The translations under genes and the position numbers were made by a program. A stretch of 64,000 nt of DNA from Anabas testudineus (lineage: Eukaryota > Chordata > Actinopteri > Anabantiformes > Anabantidae), in the NCBI RefSeq assembly GCF_900324465.2, contig NC_046620.1, forward strand, positions 10,417,336 through 10,481,335, read 5' to 3'. Below are positions 1-13,193 of this stretch, piece after piece. The first letter of the stretch is position 1, and every line of letters starts with the position of its first letter. Below the pieces are notes generated by a model, which saw nothing but the letters and a program-made list of their open reading frames with translations, did no database searches and was not told the DNA's origin.

Positions 1-366
1 TAGCTGCTGAACACAGTGGCAGCAAAAGAGCCATATATGTCCCTCGGGAGCTGGTAGAGACCAGAAATAGAGCTAAAAGTAGAGTAGACAGAAAATATAA
101 CACTAATACTCACTACACGCGTTTGCTGGATGTGTACACAAGCAATTATTACTTTCTACTTTCTGTTTAAATTGATGATGAAGACTCTGTGTCTTCATCT
201 CGTCTTGCTTCTTCCAAGTTGCCCCAAAATTAATGAATGCAGCTATAAAACTTAAGTATGTAAACAAGCCATTTAAAAACTTGAATCAAATTAATCAATC
301 AAAACAATAAACTGATCATTAAAACTCGTTACACCTCATTAATGATGAAATGCTGTACGTGTTTAC

Positions 367-3300
367 CTGTGTTATAGAACAAGCTCGCGATGAAGGTGCA
401 GTTTCTGAAGAAGGTGTGTGTGGACGTGATGTCCTCAAAGTAGCACTCTTCAAACACTGAGTCCTCAAACACCATGGACTTCATCTTCAAGTTGAGGAAC
501 CTGGTAAACAGTATTTTCCAGTTTTTGTACTGCATTTTTATAAATAGTTCTGTGCTGTGGTATTCGTGTCCCGAAACAGAAACTACAGCTCACAAAATTC
601 TTACTTGTCATTGAAGTAGTGTCCCTGGCGATGCACTTGGTTTTCCAGGGTGAAGTTAAAAGTGACGTGCTCCACTCGTTCTTTAGTGAATGTCTTCGTC
701 TTTGATTCATATTCTTGCTTCTGGATGTACTTGATCATGTCTGGGAACCACACAGTCAGGCCGTAATAGCTGCAAGACAAACAAACTTCAGACGTGAGCG
801 TGCTTTGTGGAAAAACTCATGTAACTGCAGGTTTTTTGAGTTGTTAGTTTACCTGAAAGACATGGTAAACCAGACAGCCATGAGCATGAAGGTTGTCCGT
901 TTATATTCAGGGCTGAAGCAGGCAAGAATGTTATTCCGCATCTGCAACATGTGAAAAAAAAAACTTTTAATTTAAAAAAAACAAAGCTTTGGAGGCCAGA
1001 TTTAAGATCTTAGTAAATGTCTGATCCGATGGCAATTTTCACACACATTGCATATGCTCTTACTTTGTGCTGATGACGTAATGTAACATGTAAAGCTAGA
1101 ATGGACTTGAAGCACAGAGGGTGACACTTGAACGCAACATCACAGCCCTGCTGTTTTTCCAAAGTTCCCTTATGATACGGGTATTATACGTATGGGTATT
1201 TGCATGGAACTAGTTCTTCAGTCTCATCACAGAGCTTCAAGTCTTACTATCAAGACTTTTTACAGTAGGCGTTAAGCAGGTGGCGCAGTAGCAGATTCAG
1301 AAGAAGATGGGGCCTGTAGGCGAGTGAGTGTAACAGAGCGTGGGCTGAATGCAAATTAAAAATCAAGCAGAAAACTGGGAAAGTTTGCTGCCCTGAGAAC
1401 CACAATGAAAGTTTAAGCATGTGAAAATAACATATCATTGTAAACTCCATATCAGTGACCTCATCCTTGGTTACAGTCTGTTCCTTAGCTTCTTTAGCCT
1501 TCTCAGAATAGCTAAATGGTGAATTATTTTATTTTTAACCAGGAGTTTTCACCTCTCAGCTTAACTCACCTGCTTCGACAGACTCATAATCTTCAGTCTG
1601 TAGCGTTGCCAGACGGGAGTGTCAGTGCCAGTGTCCACCAGCTCATCTACCTGTTTCACCGTCTTTATTGTTGTGACCTTAGATGAAGAAGCACAAAAAC
1701 AAAAGAAGAGACAAAAATCAGATGCGTGACTTCTGCCCAAGTTTCAATACCAGCTTATGCAGCTCCTGTATTTACTGTTCCTGTCCACTGCTGCTCAGTG
1801 TTTTAAAGGAAATACGTAAAGTTAAGATACTCACAGAAAACACCCTCTCCGGGTATCCCTTTGCTCTCATGTTCGTGTCATGAACTTGCTTCAGAATCAT
1901 CCAGCCTTCATCATGTTTGCCATTCTGAAAAAGTAAAGGTCGGACTTATCCCATGTATTTTAAAAGAAGAAGAAATCATCTCATCTATACCCAAAAGATT
2001 TCATATTTGGTTTTAAGTAGTGTGTTGGTTATGACGGAAGCCAGCTAATCCTGTCAGAAGGAACATCTGCTGACCTCTAAGTAGAAGCGTGGGCTCTCTG
2101 GCATAGCGTTGAGGGCAGCTATGGCTGCAACAGAAGGAAATGCACACACTAACACAAACACACGCCAGCTGTGGAACTGGTATGCTGAGCCCATCTGGAA
2201 ACTCCATCCTGAGGAGACAAACACAAACACATCAACAGAAAAGATTAAGATCACACCTTAAACTCAAATCAGTGACAGATAAGATCATACAACCTGTCTT
2301 TTAAAGATTAATCTGGAATATATGTAGAAAAACAGTATGATCCATGTTTTATTTTACTCATTCCAGCTCCAAACTATCCCACTAACATTCATGGACAGAT
2401 CACTGTACTCACCATAATGTGGGATTATAGCCCAGGCCATAGCAGATGCATATATTCCCCCAATCATCCAGAACATGCAGAGCCAACTGAGGTGTTCACC
2501 GCGCTTCTCTTGGGCCAGAAATTCAGAGTAGTAGGAAAACACGATGGGAATCGAACCACCAATCCTGCAAAGATCAGAAACCAACAGATCCCAGAGAGAG
2601 TCAAACTGTTGTCTGCAGAGATTCATAAAGTTTAGGTTGTCAAGTTAGAAGCAACTGGTGACTATATATCTACTACTAAAGAAGACTACACTTTGCTGCA
2701 GTAAATTACTCACTCCCTCTAAACCAAAGCAAGTTCACTATAAGGAATGAACCAGGAATTTCAGCAATATCTAGAAATACACAGCCTAAATTGGAAAAGG
2801 GAATTATACGACTCCTCACCCGACACCTGAGAGGAGCCGGCAAAACAGAAAGGTGCTGTAGCCCTGGACGAAGGACGAGAAGAAGGAGAAGATACTGTTG
2901 ATGGAGAGACAGATGAGCAGAGACTGCCGACGGCCTATCCGATCAGCCAGAGCTCCCCAGAGAAAAGCTCCAACCATCATCCCAAAGTATACAATCAGGC
3001 CTGTGGACAGAGCACGGGAGATGAAACTATTACAAAACGTCAGCTTCTGTTAAAACAAACCGTATGCTTTACAGTTTAATATGGAAGTTGACAAACCTCT
3101 ATAAAAAAGATCAGGCATTACCAACAGATAATAAAAACACTAAAACCTACAATGTTTCAGTCCTAAATTAACTATTAATTAACTTTTCTGCTCTATTTGT
3201 GTCTCTCAACCCCAGTTTCATTCCCTGCTGGAGCTCTGTATCTTTAAAAATGGGTCACAAAAATGTTGATTTAAAAAAAAGGGCAATAACCTAATAATCT

Positions 3301-4262
3301 AATTTACTTTATTGCTTCTTTGTAGTAAATACTAGAAGATCGTAACTGTTTTATCCATGTCTTCATTTCTGTGTCAGCTCGCGTACACACACTTAAACAC
3401 GCTGCTTCATAGAGCTACAAACAAGCCTCCACATGGTTTCTACACATTTGCTGCCTTGTTGAGTATTTACAGGACACTGTATGTGGGATTGACTCAGTGT
3501 GACTCATTTATGTTTTTAATAGTTCTTGGACAACAGCTGAAATCTATGGCTCAGGGGAATAAAGTACTTTAAGCACTGGCCACACAGACCGATTGTTAAT
3601 CACCCACAATAGATTCGACATAGTCAAGCCACAACAGGAGGAGGCGCCTTACCTAGCATGCTTTTGTTGGGCTCAGACAGGCACATATCCTTCTCAGCAC
3701 TGGGAAGGACAAACCCAACGACAAAGATCTCCACCCCATCAGCCATGAGCGCCAGACCCAGCACGAAGTACAGGGTCCACTGGAACTTCCCGTGACCACA
3801 TTCTTGTAAAATGGTCTCATACTGCTGAGCCAGCTCCTCCTGGTCCTTCCTCCTCTCGGCCTCGGACACGCCGATGTCTCTGAACTGCTGGCCTCCGGCC
3901 CTCACTGAGCCTGGACCTCCAGCCAGATTACCTTTGTCTGAATCAGCCCTGGGGATTCCTTGGTACTCGCCCTCGTAGATCTCATCATCCTCATCGTGAC
4001 CCTCTGTGGAGTCACTGTGGCCGCCGTCATCATCGTTGGCCGCCTGGCTGTCTCCACGGTAGTAGCCTCCATCTTGGCTTCCCTGCATGGGGTAGTCGTC
4101 ATCATCGTCCTCTTCAAAACGGCTGTAGGAGCGCTTGCTGTACTCATCGCTCATCCGATCCACTGAGCGACCAACCTTCTTGGAGGCTTGCCTCTTGACT
4201 TCTTTGGCAATGTCTTTGGCACCTTTTATGAATGCAGTCCGGTTTTGGTAGTTGTCCTCCAT
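367..4262 (-). CDS. sv2a: Synaptic vesicle glycoprotein 2A (5' nine coding exons; 3' end off the left edge)
   Basis: SV2 proteins are 12-helix major-facilitator-like glycoproteins of synaptic vesicles that support calcium-regulated exocytosis. Coding exons on the minus strand are 3653-4262, 2820-3000, 2413-2564, 2075-2208, 1835-1924, 1570-1677, 853-941, 605-769 and 367-500; all phases agree, giving 554 codons plus one base. The start at 4262 opens MEDNYQNRTAFIKGAKDIAK, followed by the acidic tail with DEDDEIYEGEYQGIPRA. TM1 contains LALMADGVEIFVVGF. Exon 2 carries the MFS motif GALADRIGRRQ, and exon 3 has GEHLSWLCMFWMIGG. The last two visible exons encode the large luminal loop between TM7 and TM8, with FEECYFED and possible N-glycosylation sites NFT and NCT. 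Paralogue choice rests on IPRAD and CLSEPNKSMLG, closer to SV2A than SV2B or SV2C, and on sf3b4 next door. Vertebrate SV2A is about 740 aa, so roughly 190 residues lie beyond base 1. No further exon was found in 1-366. Confidence 0.93.
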
Positions 4263-4396
4263 TTTTAGGAGTCTCCAGAGATGCAAACGTGGTCAAAGGT
4301 TGCGTTAAGAGGCTTCCTGAACCTGCTGGTGCTTCCGTTGGTCAGGATTCACCTCACAGAAACACAGACTTGACTGACGACAGGCTCTTCTTACGT
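4263..4396 (-). other. sv2a: 5' UTR part of sv2a exon 2
   Basis: The exon with the start codon is preceded on the minus strand by a pyrimidine-rich acceptor, TTTTTCCCCAG, ending at 4397, so the exon starts at 4396. That gives 134 nt of leader before the ATG. The matching donor is probably the one at 8182. The acceptor is read directly; the pairing is inferred. Confidence 0.6.
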
Positions 4397-4924
4397 CTGG
4401 GGAAAAAGTGGAAATATAAATCAGCCAATTGATTTTCTCTAGTAATTCAGGCATGTGGATGGAGGAACTCATTATAAAGTCCAGTTCCCCCACCAGACAC
4501 CCAGCCTATCTAACAACACAGCTGGTCTCCGTGTGCCCTCATTAACACCAGTTTTTCTACCTGTCAGTTTCTACTGTCACTTTGTTAGATTGTCTATAAC
4601 AGTACTCGCTTCTAGCTGATTCCACTGTTTGTCTGTCTGGCTACCAGTTGCCTTGTTGGCATTATTATGTACCTGTTTTCACCTCTGCCTAATTCTTGAA
4701 TCGGCTCATCATCTCTTCTGCATACTGGTTGCTTACTTTGGACTGCCTGCCTGTCTCTGCACAGACTGTTTCTGCATCTGCTTCTCACTGACTGACATTA
4801 TTGCCTGAACACCTAATAAGCCTGTTTTTTGAACAACCGAACAGTTTTTCCTCGTTTGCCTACCTGTATCTTACTGTCAGGTGTTCTCATACACACTGGT
4901 GACACAGTTATATTATTTTAGGCA

Positions 4925-5041
4925 CGTTGTATTTATTAATACTCTTGACTTAGATGAAGATCAGATCACATTCTATAATAAATCAATGCAGAAAAGCCAG
5001 AAATTCCCAAAGGTTCACATACTTTTTCTTGCCACTGAATG
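4925..5041 (+). mobile_element. Tc1/mariner element, terminal fragment only
   Basis: The stretch containing CTTAGATGAAGATCAGATCA, then GTTCACATACTTTTTCTTG and CCACTG, matches my memory of the right end of a widespread fish Tc1-like transposon, whose inverted repeat reads CAGTGGCAAGAAAAAGTATG from the other side. No transposase and no left end are found nearby, and the copy has several mismatches, so it is an old truncated remnant. The exact left edge is uncertain. Confidence 0.7.
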
Positions 5042-6865
5042 TCCATTGTCACATAATCCATCCTTGCCTATTGCTCCACAGCCACATCTTTTTTTTTTCT
5101 TCATTTTTTATTTCTCACTCAGCTAACTAGGATTCCTAACCCCGCTTTAATGATGGGTTTCCAGACTACACCTGTTGCATTTCCATATCTTCCCAGCATG
5201 TGCTCTCTGCTGAGTCACAGATGGGTCTAAGCAGTAATTACAGGGCGAGATATCTAGCCTTGAAGAGTGAGAGTGATTTCTAATGAATGTTTCCTGGTGC
5301 AGAAATGCCCTGAATGCCTCAGTTCATGGTGAAGAGTTACAGTGCATAACCATGACTCAAATGAAATGTGACTGAGAGGATCAGACACTCGTGTGGAATA
5401 AAAGAATATCACTCTGAGGCCTCTGCTGTTGTTGTGGTCATCCCTTAACATCCTATAAACCACATCCGCTTCACTACAATACAAAGTCCTGAGTAATGTA
5501 AGAGATTATACTGTATGTGACCATTGAAACATACATACATTGAGAATATTGACATTTTCTTCATGGATTAATGAAATAAAGTAATTCCTAAAATCACAAA
5601 CTGAACAACTAGAGAAGCTCTGCACTGAAACAAATGAGCCTTGAAATTGAGAAACAGAAGCTGCAGCATTTAGGTCTAATTTACCACCTGCAGTATCACA
5701 TCTCCTTTAAAAAGACAGTTATCCTGAAGAATATTTATAAGGCTCTATTTGCTTCTGTATTATAAGACACTGTGTGATTCATTTCAATATACATATGTAC
5801 TAAACCATTAGATTTTTATTACATTTGTGACCTAAAAGTAATATATAAATATATTTATGATAAAAACTAATTGCCAGCTTTTTAAGTTTATCGTGCACAA
5901 TTAAATAATTCAAATTTTGGATTAAAAACAACTTAACATAACTTAAATTCTTAAAGTGTATGACGTCACTGTCTGCAGTAATTAGTCTAAAGGTTGTTTT
6001 TTTTTCTCTGTGTGCTACTTATGATAAAAAATATAAAAGCTACATATATATTCTCCACTACGTGAGGTATAAGAGAAACTTTCTCTTCACAGCTAAGTAA
6101 GTACAAATCATAAAAGACATGACACACCCACAGCTATCACTCAGTCAAGTACAGTACATCATTTGTTGTTTGTTGCACATCCAAGTCCACTAATTTGTTT
6201 ATTGATTTGGTTTATATTCATTGTGCATAATTGCTTTGCATCGAGCATTGAGGCCTGCAACTATATAAACACATTATTTCTATTGTGGATTTCTTTATTT
6301 CATCCCTAAATAATAACTAAATTGTGAGTTAATTGCAACCAACATTCTCAAAAAACTGCCCAAATCCCAAAGACACTCACTAATTCCTTATATATTTATT
6401 CAGATCAGAGAAAAGCTGCAGTTCCTCACATAATTGGGAAAAACCAGACAACGCTTGAACCTTCTGCATAAAAATGACCTTTTTAAAATAGTGTTAATCA
6501 ATAAACAAGACAAACTTCTGTAAATTAACTGTTGTTGTTTCAGCTCTAGATATGATTTCTACATTGGACCTTTTGTCAACACATGAATGTAAACACTGGG
6601 TTTATTTATATCACTCTCACATCATCTCCTGTCATGAGGACGCAGATCCTTCACTGCCAGCATGACGAGCAGATTTACTGGCGCAGATCAAAGAAACCCC
6701 TGCAGGCCTGGTCAGCCAGGCTAAACTGTGGGACACTAAACTAATAATATCTTGGACCAAAGCACTTACAGGCCTGGAATCACTGTCCTCTGCGACAACA
6801 ATATGAACACAGAGAAGTGTGAGCACACAAGGAAAAAACCAAGGAGCTGGTTTATTTTAAAGCCG

Positions 6866-6868
<3 letters not shown>

Positions 6869-6907
<39 letters not shown>
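6869..6907. repeat. (CA)19 microsatellite
   Basis: Uninterrupted CA dinucleotides inside sv2a intron 1. Likely length-polymorphic. Confidence 0.97.
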
Positions 6908-6910
<3 letters not shown>

Positions 6911-8181
6911 ATACCTGGAAGGATGTTTTCATCTATTTTGTGTCATTAGACCTCGGCAGCGTGTGGGTGGGTACACGCTAAGCTTCATTATCTTCTTCAC
7001 AGCAGACATTTTGACACATTGTGTTGGGAAAAGCACAGAACTGCATGAACAAGGGTTCAGTTGTATTTATACGTCTCAGTAAGCAATGACTGTGTCATTA
7101 ACACATGCTCTATTTTGCCATAAAGGCACATTTAAACACACTAGGATCCTCATATGCTTTAGTTCCAATGCTTTGATCCATAAACATGCACATTCATCTT
7201 CCTGGCTTTCTAATACACACATTGATAACATCCACACTCCTGAATCATTGCAACAAGTAGCTGCAGATGCGCTCGTCTTATTCCCATTTTTTCCACACAC
7301 AAACTGAGCACTGGTCAGACTTAAAACACACTTTCTCACCGCATTCTTTCCCATTTTCGGTTTCCTAGCTGACAGCATCTCTACAGCCTCATGCAGTCTA
7401 GACCACACAGCCCTGTCACTGGAGATGAGATGAAGGCCTGAGGATGAGGAGGATGCTCTCAGAAACCCTTTTATTTTTCCACCCCCCCCATTCGAAAATC
7501 AATCAGCATCAGGTTACTACTTCCTTGCATGACCAAAGCAGAGATTTCCATCACACCACGAAGCAATGGGAGATTTCTATGAGGCGTCAAGTGAGAAATC
7601 TCCAGATTTAATAAGAAAAATCCCTCAAATCTTCCCTTAAACCGAATATTATTAAGTGGCCTTATTCCCAATCAGGGTTTCTATATGTGTGCTGCTTTAG
7701 GATCCTTTCTAAATATGTTTCACAAGCAAATAAGCGCAGGGAGAGGAAATGGAAATGTCTTATTCTGATGAAATATGTGCGAATTCAAGCGTCCACTCCG
7801 ATCATAACTGTCTTCGGTGATGTTAAAGAGGAAACAGGCCGCGATGCTGAGAGAGGCCAATTTGCACAAAGCCTGCAAACACGAGCGGATTAAAAATATA
7901 AATCTGTCAAGTACACCAGGGGGATTGTCTGTTCGCCTGCTCCCTGACATCTGCGCTCATTCTTAGAAATCCCAGCCAGCAGGTCACGACGTGTGTTAGG
8001 TTGTAGGGCCGACGACTCGATTCACAAAATCGGTGTTAAAACGCTGTGTAAAGAAGAAAAAGCATCGCAGAACACGCCCATGTCGTCGTCCTCACGACGT
8101 CTTAATGCACGAAAACACTACCAGGACGCGCCATCTGTCATTAAACAGCTGATTATTATTCACGGTAAAGATTGAGCTCAC

Positions 8182-8414
8182 CTGAATTCCCTCTTCAGCC
8201 CGGAGATGGTGATGATGATGATGATGATGATGATGAAGAGAAGGAAGAGGAGGAGGAGGAGGATGCGTACGAGGCTGTCGCTGTGAACCGACCGAGTGAT
8301 GATGATGATGATGATGATGCTGCGCGGTTTGGAGGAGAGAAGCCCACTCAGTGATGCGCAGGGGTCCCCTCCCCCACGCAAAACCCAGGCGCAGCGGCAA
8401 AGTAACGCCTTCAT
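8182..8414 (-). other. sv2a: Candidate non-coding first exon of sv2a, with triplet repeats
   Basis: On the minus strand GAATTCAG|GTGAGCTC is a strong donor ending an exon at 8182. The surrounding DNA is CpG-rich compared with the rest of the intron, as expected near a promoter. The exon holds two GAT/ATC runs, 8211-8235 and 8298-8319. SV2 genes usually have a non-coding first exon followed by a large intron, which fits this 3.8-kb gap. The 5' limit is not defined by sequence; 8414 is only the position of an ATG in this exon. No clear TATA box was found. Confidence 0.5.
8205..8319. repeat. Paired (GAT)n triplet repeats
   Basis: Two runs: GAT over 8211-8235 (eight units, with a GATGGT variant just before) and over 8298-8319 (seven units). 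They are separated by an AG/GGA-rich purine stretch (8236-8262). Both lie in the proposed non-coding first exon of sv2a, where the transcript reads as ATC/CAT repeats. Confidence 0.95.
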
Positions 8415-9363
8415 GTGTGGCGGGTTTGGCGCATATCTGCGCTCACTTCGCCATCAAAGGTGGCGCAATTTACGCTTTTGCCTACGTAAAGGCTAATGAC
8501 AGGTTTGCGCGTCAGATCTCAAAACGGCATTTTCTTATTGAACTTGCGTCTTCGCACGCATGCGCGCACACGCATCACCTCCTCTTTTGACTAATAGATG
8601 AACGTCAATAAGAAATTGTGTGAAGCGACAACACACACGTGCAAGAACGCCTGACTCCTGTTGCCATAATCTGAGTTATCACCTGCACCGCGAGAAGATG
8701 TTCCTCTCCCAGGACACAAGAAATAAAATTCTATAATGAGTCTATAATGAGTAAATATGGTGGCAAGGATAAAGATGTAGTTACAAAAACAATTACAAAT
8801 AATAATTACGAGTTATTATTGGCTCTTTTACCTGTGTTACACACTTTATAATGTTGGTTCACATGTAAAACACCATTTTTATGTGTGCACTGGACCAGCA
8901 CAACCAAGCTCCATCAATAGTTCCACTGTGTAATGACACATTTGGACAGTAATGTTGGATCAGTCCATACAGGGACTCCTTTAGAGCAAATGTAATTACA
9001 TTATTACAATATTCATTTTCCTCAGAGCCTGATAACTAGTCCTTTAATTCAACCTGTGCTGGTTTCAGGTTTAAACGTAAACAGTAGCACAATACGGCAG
9101 TAAAACCACATGGGAAGCCAATAACATCACTGATGACTCCATTTAACAAAAAGCCCCTTTAAGCAGGGCCAGCAGGAGAGCAGCCAGAGAACTCCTCACA
9201 TAGCCAAACTTTATTAGGAACATATAACTGGTACATCACGTCCTCGAGCGGCCTTTTTTTCTATGTGAGCCTGTAGATAAAAATAAAAATATGCTTCTTT
9301 GCTTTGAAAAATGTAATATGTATAAGTGAAAAAAAATAAACATTCAAAATTTGTACTAAAAAG
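8415..9363. other. Intergenic: sv2a promoter side to sf3b4 3' end
   Basis: The part to about 8700 is richer in CpG and GCGC motifs and is the probable sv2a promoter side. The rest is AT-rich with no gene I can support. The far end overlaps the expected sf3b4 polyadenylation region. Confidence 0.4.
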
Positions 9364-9369
9364 TTTATT
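9364..9369 (-). terminator. sf3b4: sf3b4 polyadenylation signal AATAAA
   Basis: TTTATT on the plus strand reads AATAAA on the minus strand, about 145 nt past the sf3b4 stop codon, giving a short 3' UTR. A second AATAAA-containing stretch on the plus strand around 9335 is the wrong orientation. Confidence 0.55.
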
Positions 9370-9514
9370 CATCAAAGGTCTTTCATCTGTACAACGAGCA
9401 AAAAATACAAATGGGGGTTAAATTATTCTCACGTTACAAGTCGAGTCGATAGAAGGATGTAAAGATATAACTAAAAATTCAAAAGTGGAGCCTGTTTCTT
9501 TAATCTGAGGTGGA

Positions 9515-12500
9515 TTACGGTGGGATTGGCGCTCTCATAGGAACACGTGGTGGGGCACCTGGGAGCCTTGGTGGCATTGGAGGCCCTCTCTGGAAGCCCA
9601 GAGGAGGTGGACGAGGAGGTCCGGCACCGTAGCCAGGGGGAGGCATGGGAGGAGGAGGTCCTCTCATACCTGGTGGCACAGGAGGACCTGAAAAAGACAA
9701 AGAGAGGTTGTAGTAAGAGGTCTGATTATACGCCATCACAACAGCCGAAGGTAAGCAGTGTAAACAGTGCTTTGTACATCATATGAAGGACATTTGAGTT
9801 GTGGTAAATGCCACATTGGCATACAAAAAACAAATTGTGTCAATCACCATTTATTGATTCTTCTTTATTGATTTATGCAACCAGATACAACACATTAACA
9901 TTTTAAATAATTTCTCCTTATGCAGAATTTCTTAAGTTATTTGAAAATAAATTATATACAATAAGTTTCCCTCAAGTTAAGATTCTTATCGGGAAAGAAA
10001 TGGTAACATAAGATAATCCATTATTATAAGTTGCTGACTGACTGGTTTGTATATTGTAACATTATGAGACTTGTCTCATCCATCTAGAGCTACTCTTTTT
10101 AACACAGGACCAGTGACTTAACCATATTTCCGTCATGACTGTCAACTTCATGAGAGAAATACGTCTTTTCAGTATTAGAACGTAGGCTGACTATTGTGAT
10201 AATATTTATTCTATTACAAAATCAACAATATTCTTCATACAAGTGACAGGGGGTGGAACTGAAAGATTGTAGACACCTATATGACACCAAAGAGCACAGT
10301 GCTTACCCATGGGAGGTCCATACGGTGCTCTTGGTGGCATGCCCATAGGTGGCGGTGGAGGCATGCCAGGGGGTGGGGGTGCCCGTGGTTGATTTGATCC
10401 CGGTGGAGCAGGAGGTGGAGGCACCATTCCAGGAGGAGCAGGAGGGGGCATAGGCATCTGAGGCATACCTGTGTGGAAGAAAGTGTGTAGCACATTACAG
10501 TTTTTGCTGAGATAAACAATTGCAGCAAAAATGTACAAAGTCACTATTGTCAATTATAATCACTTTCAGTTTTTACACATCCAAATCTAGCCATGAAGGT
10601 GTAGACTTCATTTTTTGCCAACAAAGTGTTTAAATGGGGCCAGATATACTCAGGTATTGGGTGTATTTGTGTATTTTGTGAACAGCTGACACCATAAAGG
10701 TAAAAGAAGAGCAGAAGTTATCTGTATTATGGACTATACATAAACTGGGGATGCTCCTATTCATCTGCATCTTCAGCTACAAAGCCAACAGGACACCTCT
10801 CCTTTGCCAGTTTTAAGTAGTTCATTTAAAAAAGTGTGCAGACACAAACACCTATTACATGTATTATGACTTTGTCAGTTTCTCTTTAAGACACAGGGTT
10901 AACACATTTTAATCCATACCTGGATGCATGTTGGCTGGAGGGAAGGGTGGAGGTGCAGGCGGATGGCCACCAGCACCAGCCTGTGGGCCTGGAGTTCCTG
11001 CATTTGGAGGCATAGGCATTGAAGGGGGCATAACTGGAGGCATTGACCCTGGAGGAGGAACGGGAGGGAAAGCACCAGGAGGTGGCATGCCTGCAAAGAA
11101 ACAAGTTGCATATTAAGGTTTTAATTAGTATTCTACTAATATAAGCAGCCAGAATGTTTAATAATAGCCATATTCAGAACTATTTATCTAATGCTCTAAA
11201 GGGAGCTCATTTTTCAGCTGTCATGTTTACTTTTAGTTACAAGCATCAGTCAAGATTAAATAAAATCAATCTTATTGTCACCAGTGATTACAAACACACA
11301 ATACCTAGTACTCACTACTCAATCTATAACCATTAATCAGAAACAACTGATTAATGACATCAATTAATTAACTTTACAAGAGAAAAAAACACCTCTGTTA
11401 TTTGGAACTGTGGTGAATTAATATACAGTTTAAAACAAAGGAGCCAAATATTTAAAACATCCTGCGTGGCTATCCACTGTCCTTCAGTAATACCTGGAAT
11501 GGGCATTGCAGTTCCCATTGCTGTCAGGACTGGTGTTGGAGCAGATGGTGGTGGCGGAGCGTCTGCAAACAGCTGGTGAGGCCTGTCTGCCTGGGAGAGA
11601 GGGTTCTGTGCAGCCAGGAGTCGCTCTGCAGCCGACCCGTGTCGTTCTCCTTTAGAATCCTTCTTGAAGGCATACGACACCGTGATGGGCCTGTTGCAGA
11701 GATACTGGCCATTCATGGCCTCAATCGCAGCATCTGATGCATCAAAGCTGGCAAAATTGATGAAAGCGTAACCCTTGGAGTTTCCGGTGTCCGGGTCTCG
11801 CATAATCTTTGGCGTCTGGAGGATCACGCCAAACGCACTAAATGTGTCATAGAGAAGTTTCTCATCAATCTCTGGGTCCAGGTTACCAATGAAAATGTTT
11901 GCACCCACATCCAGGTTTTTGTTGTGTGCTGAGGCCTTATTGACTCGAATTGGTTTGCCATAGAGCTTTATCATATTCATGATTTTGATGGCATAGTCAG
12001 CATCTTCTTCACTAAGGAACTCCACAAAGCCATATCCTGAGGAAGGAGTAAAAGAAATTAGTCTCATGTCTGATTGACACAGATTTGTTAAGACTACAAA
12101 CACACTCCCTTCCAGGACATGTTTGTTAGCTGATACACACCTTGATGTTGCCCAGTGACTCTGTCTTTGGGCATATGTGTGTTGACCACAGGACCAGCCT
12201 GCAGGAAAAGTTCCCATAGTAATGGCTCCGACACTTTCTCATCTAAGCCACCAACATACACAGTGGCATCTGAAAAAATAAGGAAATAAACATTAGCTCC
12301 TTAGTTAGTTGCCACACAGGTAAACATGAAAAATAATAAATAAATAAAAATGTGTATGTATTTATTTATTTATTAGAAACACCATAACCTTCCACAATAG
12401 TGGTTGCTAATCTTCCTGGGGTCTGCACTTGTCAAAACAACAGCCAAAATAGCAGTATTGAAGTATATCTCTTTTGATATATAATATAAATTATAAAAGT

Positions 12501-13193
12501 GATTGACTTTTCGGACAGCGCCTAACGAAGGAATCTGTCTGACTATTAGATCCATTTATAATAAATATAGGGATAATGTTTTCTCAAAGACCAGAGCCTC
12601 ATCTCTCACCCCTAGCTTTAAGAAGTAGCTTTCAGCCCATCTGATGAGCGATCCAAAACATTGCAAAACTACATCTGTACTGTGAGAAACAAAGTACTAC
12701 TGTTTATTTTATAAATAAAAAGACATAAGTTCTGCCCCAGACTCAAATATGATGTTAGGACACGTAGCTAGCGTTAGCTCTACTCGTGAACAATAGCTTG
12801 CTAGGCTGTTAGCCAAGAAAACCTAACATTACATCAGATTGAACAGCCGCCACCACACATCAAATCAAACATACATCAGCGACACATTAAGATTCATTTG
12901 CAGAAAGCAGGAATAATAATGGCAAGTAAGTGCAAATAATGGAATTGCATGGCTACGTTTGCAGCAAGTCAAGCTAACGACAAACAGAGTTAGACACCTC
13001 CATGTGATCGACCGGCTGTTTCCCACTAATTGTTAGCTAACCGAGCATAAAACGACGCTCATCAAAATACGATGAACATCGTGAAGTGTAACCCATAAAC
13101 TGATTTGTTAAAGACCAAAACAAAAGTCTGAAAAATGTGTATCACGACTATACAATTACCTTGGTTTCTTTCTGAAATTGGTCCCGCCGCCAT
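9515..13193 (-). CDS. sf3b4: Splicing factor 3B subunit 4 (SAP49)
   Basis: SF3B4 is a subunit of the SF3b part of U2 snRNP and contacts pre-mRNA upstream of the branch point. Six minus-strand coding exons: 13160-13193, 12141-12269, 11494-12036, 10920-11090, 10307-10468 and 9515-9687. They sum to 1212 nt, or 403 aa plus stop; human SF3B4 is 424 aa. The start [11 protein letters not shown] is the family start. RRM1 spans about residues 13-91 ([12 protein letters not shown] in exon 2, [12 protein letters not shown] in exon 3). RRM2 spans about 100-178 ([20 protein letters not shown] and [11 protein letters not shown]). From about residue 215 the protein becomes a Pro/Gly/Met-rich tail ending PMRAPIPP, spread over the last four exons. 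All splice sites are GT-AG and phases agree. The next gene downstream on the same strand is sv2a, as near human SF3B4. Nothing looks broken. Confidence 0.97.

Larger units (their letters stand above)
4397..8181 (-). other. sv2a intron 1
   Basis: There is no coding exon here that I can support. It holds a Tc1/mariner end fragment (about 4925-5041), a CA microsatellite (6869-6907) and otherwise AT-rich unique DNA. The open frames at 7076-7408 on both strands overlap each other and resemble nothing I know. Confidence 0.5.

Noticed and set aside
1-366. A further sv2a exon at the left edge
   Set aside because: No acceptor followed by sequence resembling the family after FYNT could be found; the expected exon is probably outside the window.
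8172-8354. Plus-strand 60-codon frame with long Asp and Glu runs
   Set aside because: It is only the (GAT)n and GGA repeats read in one frame; no splice or promoter context, and the minus strand holds the likely sv2a exon.
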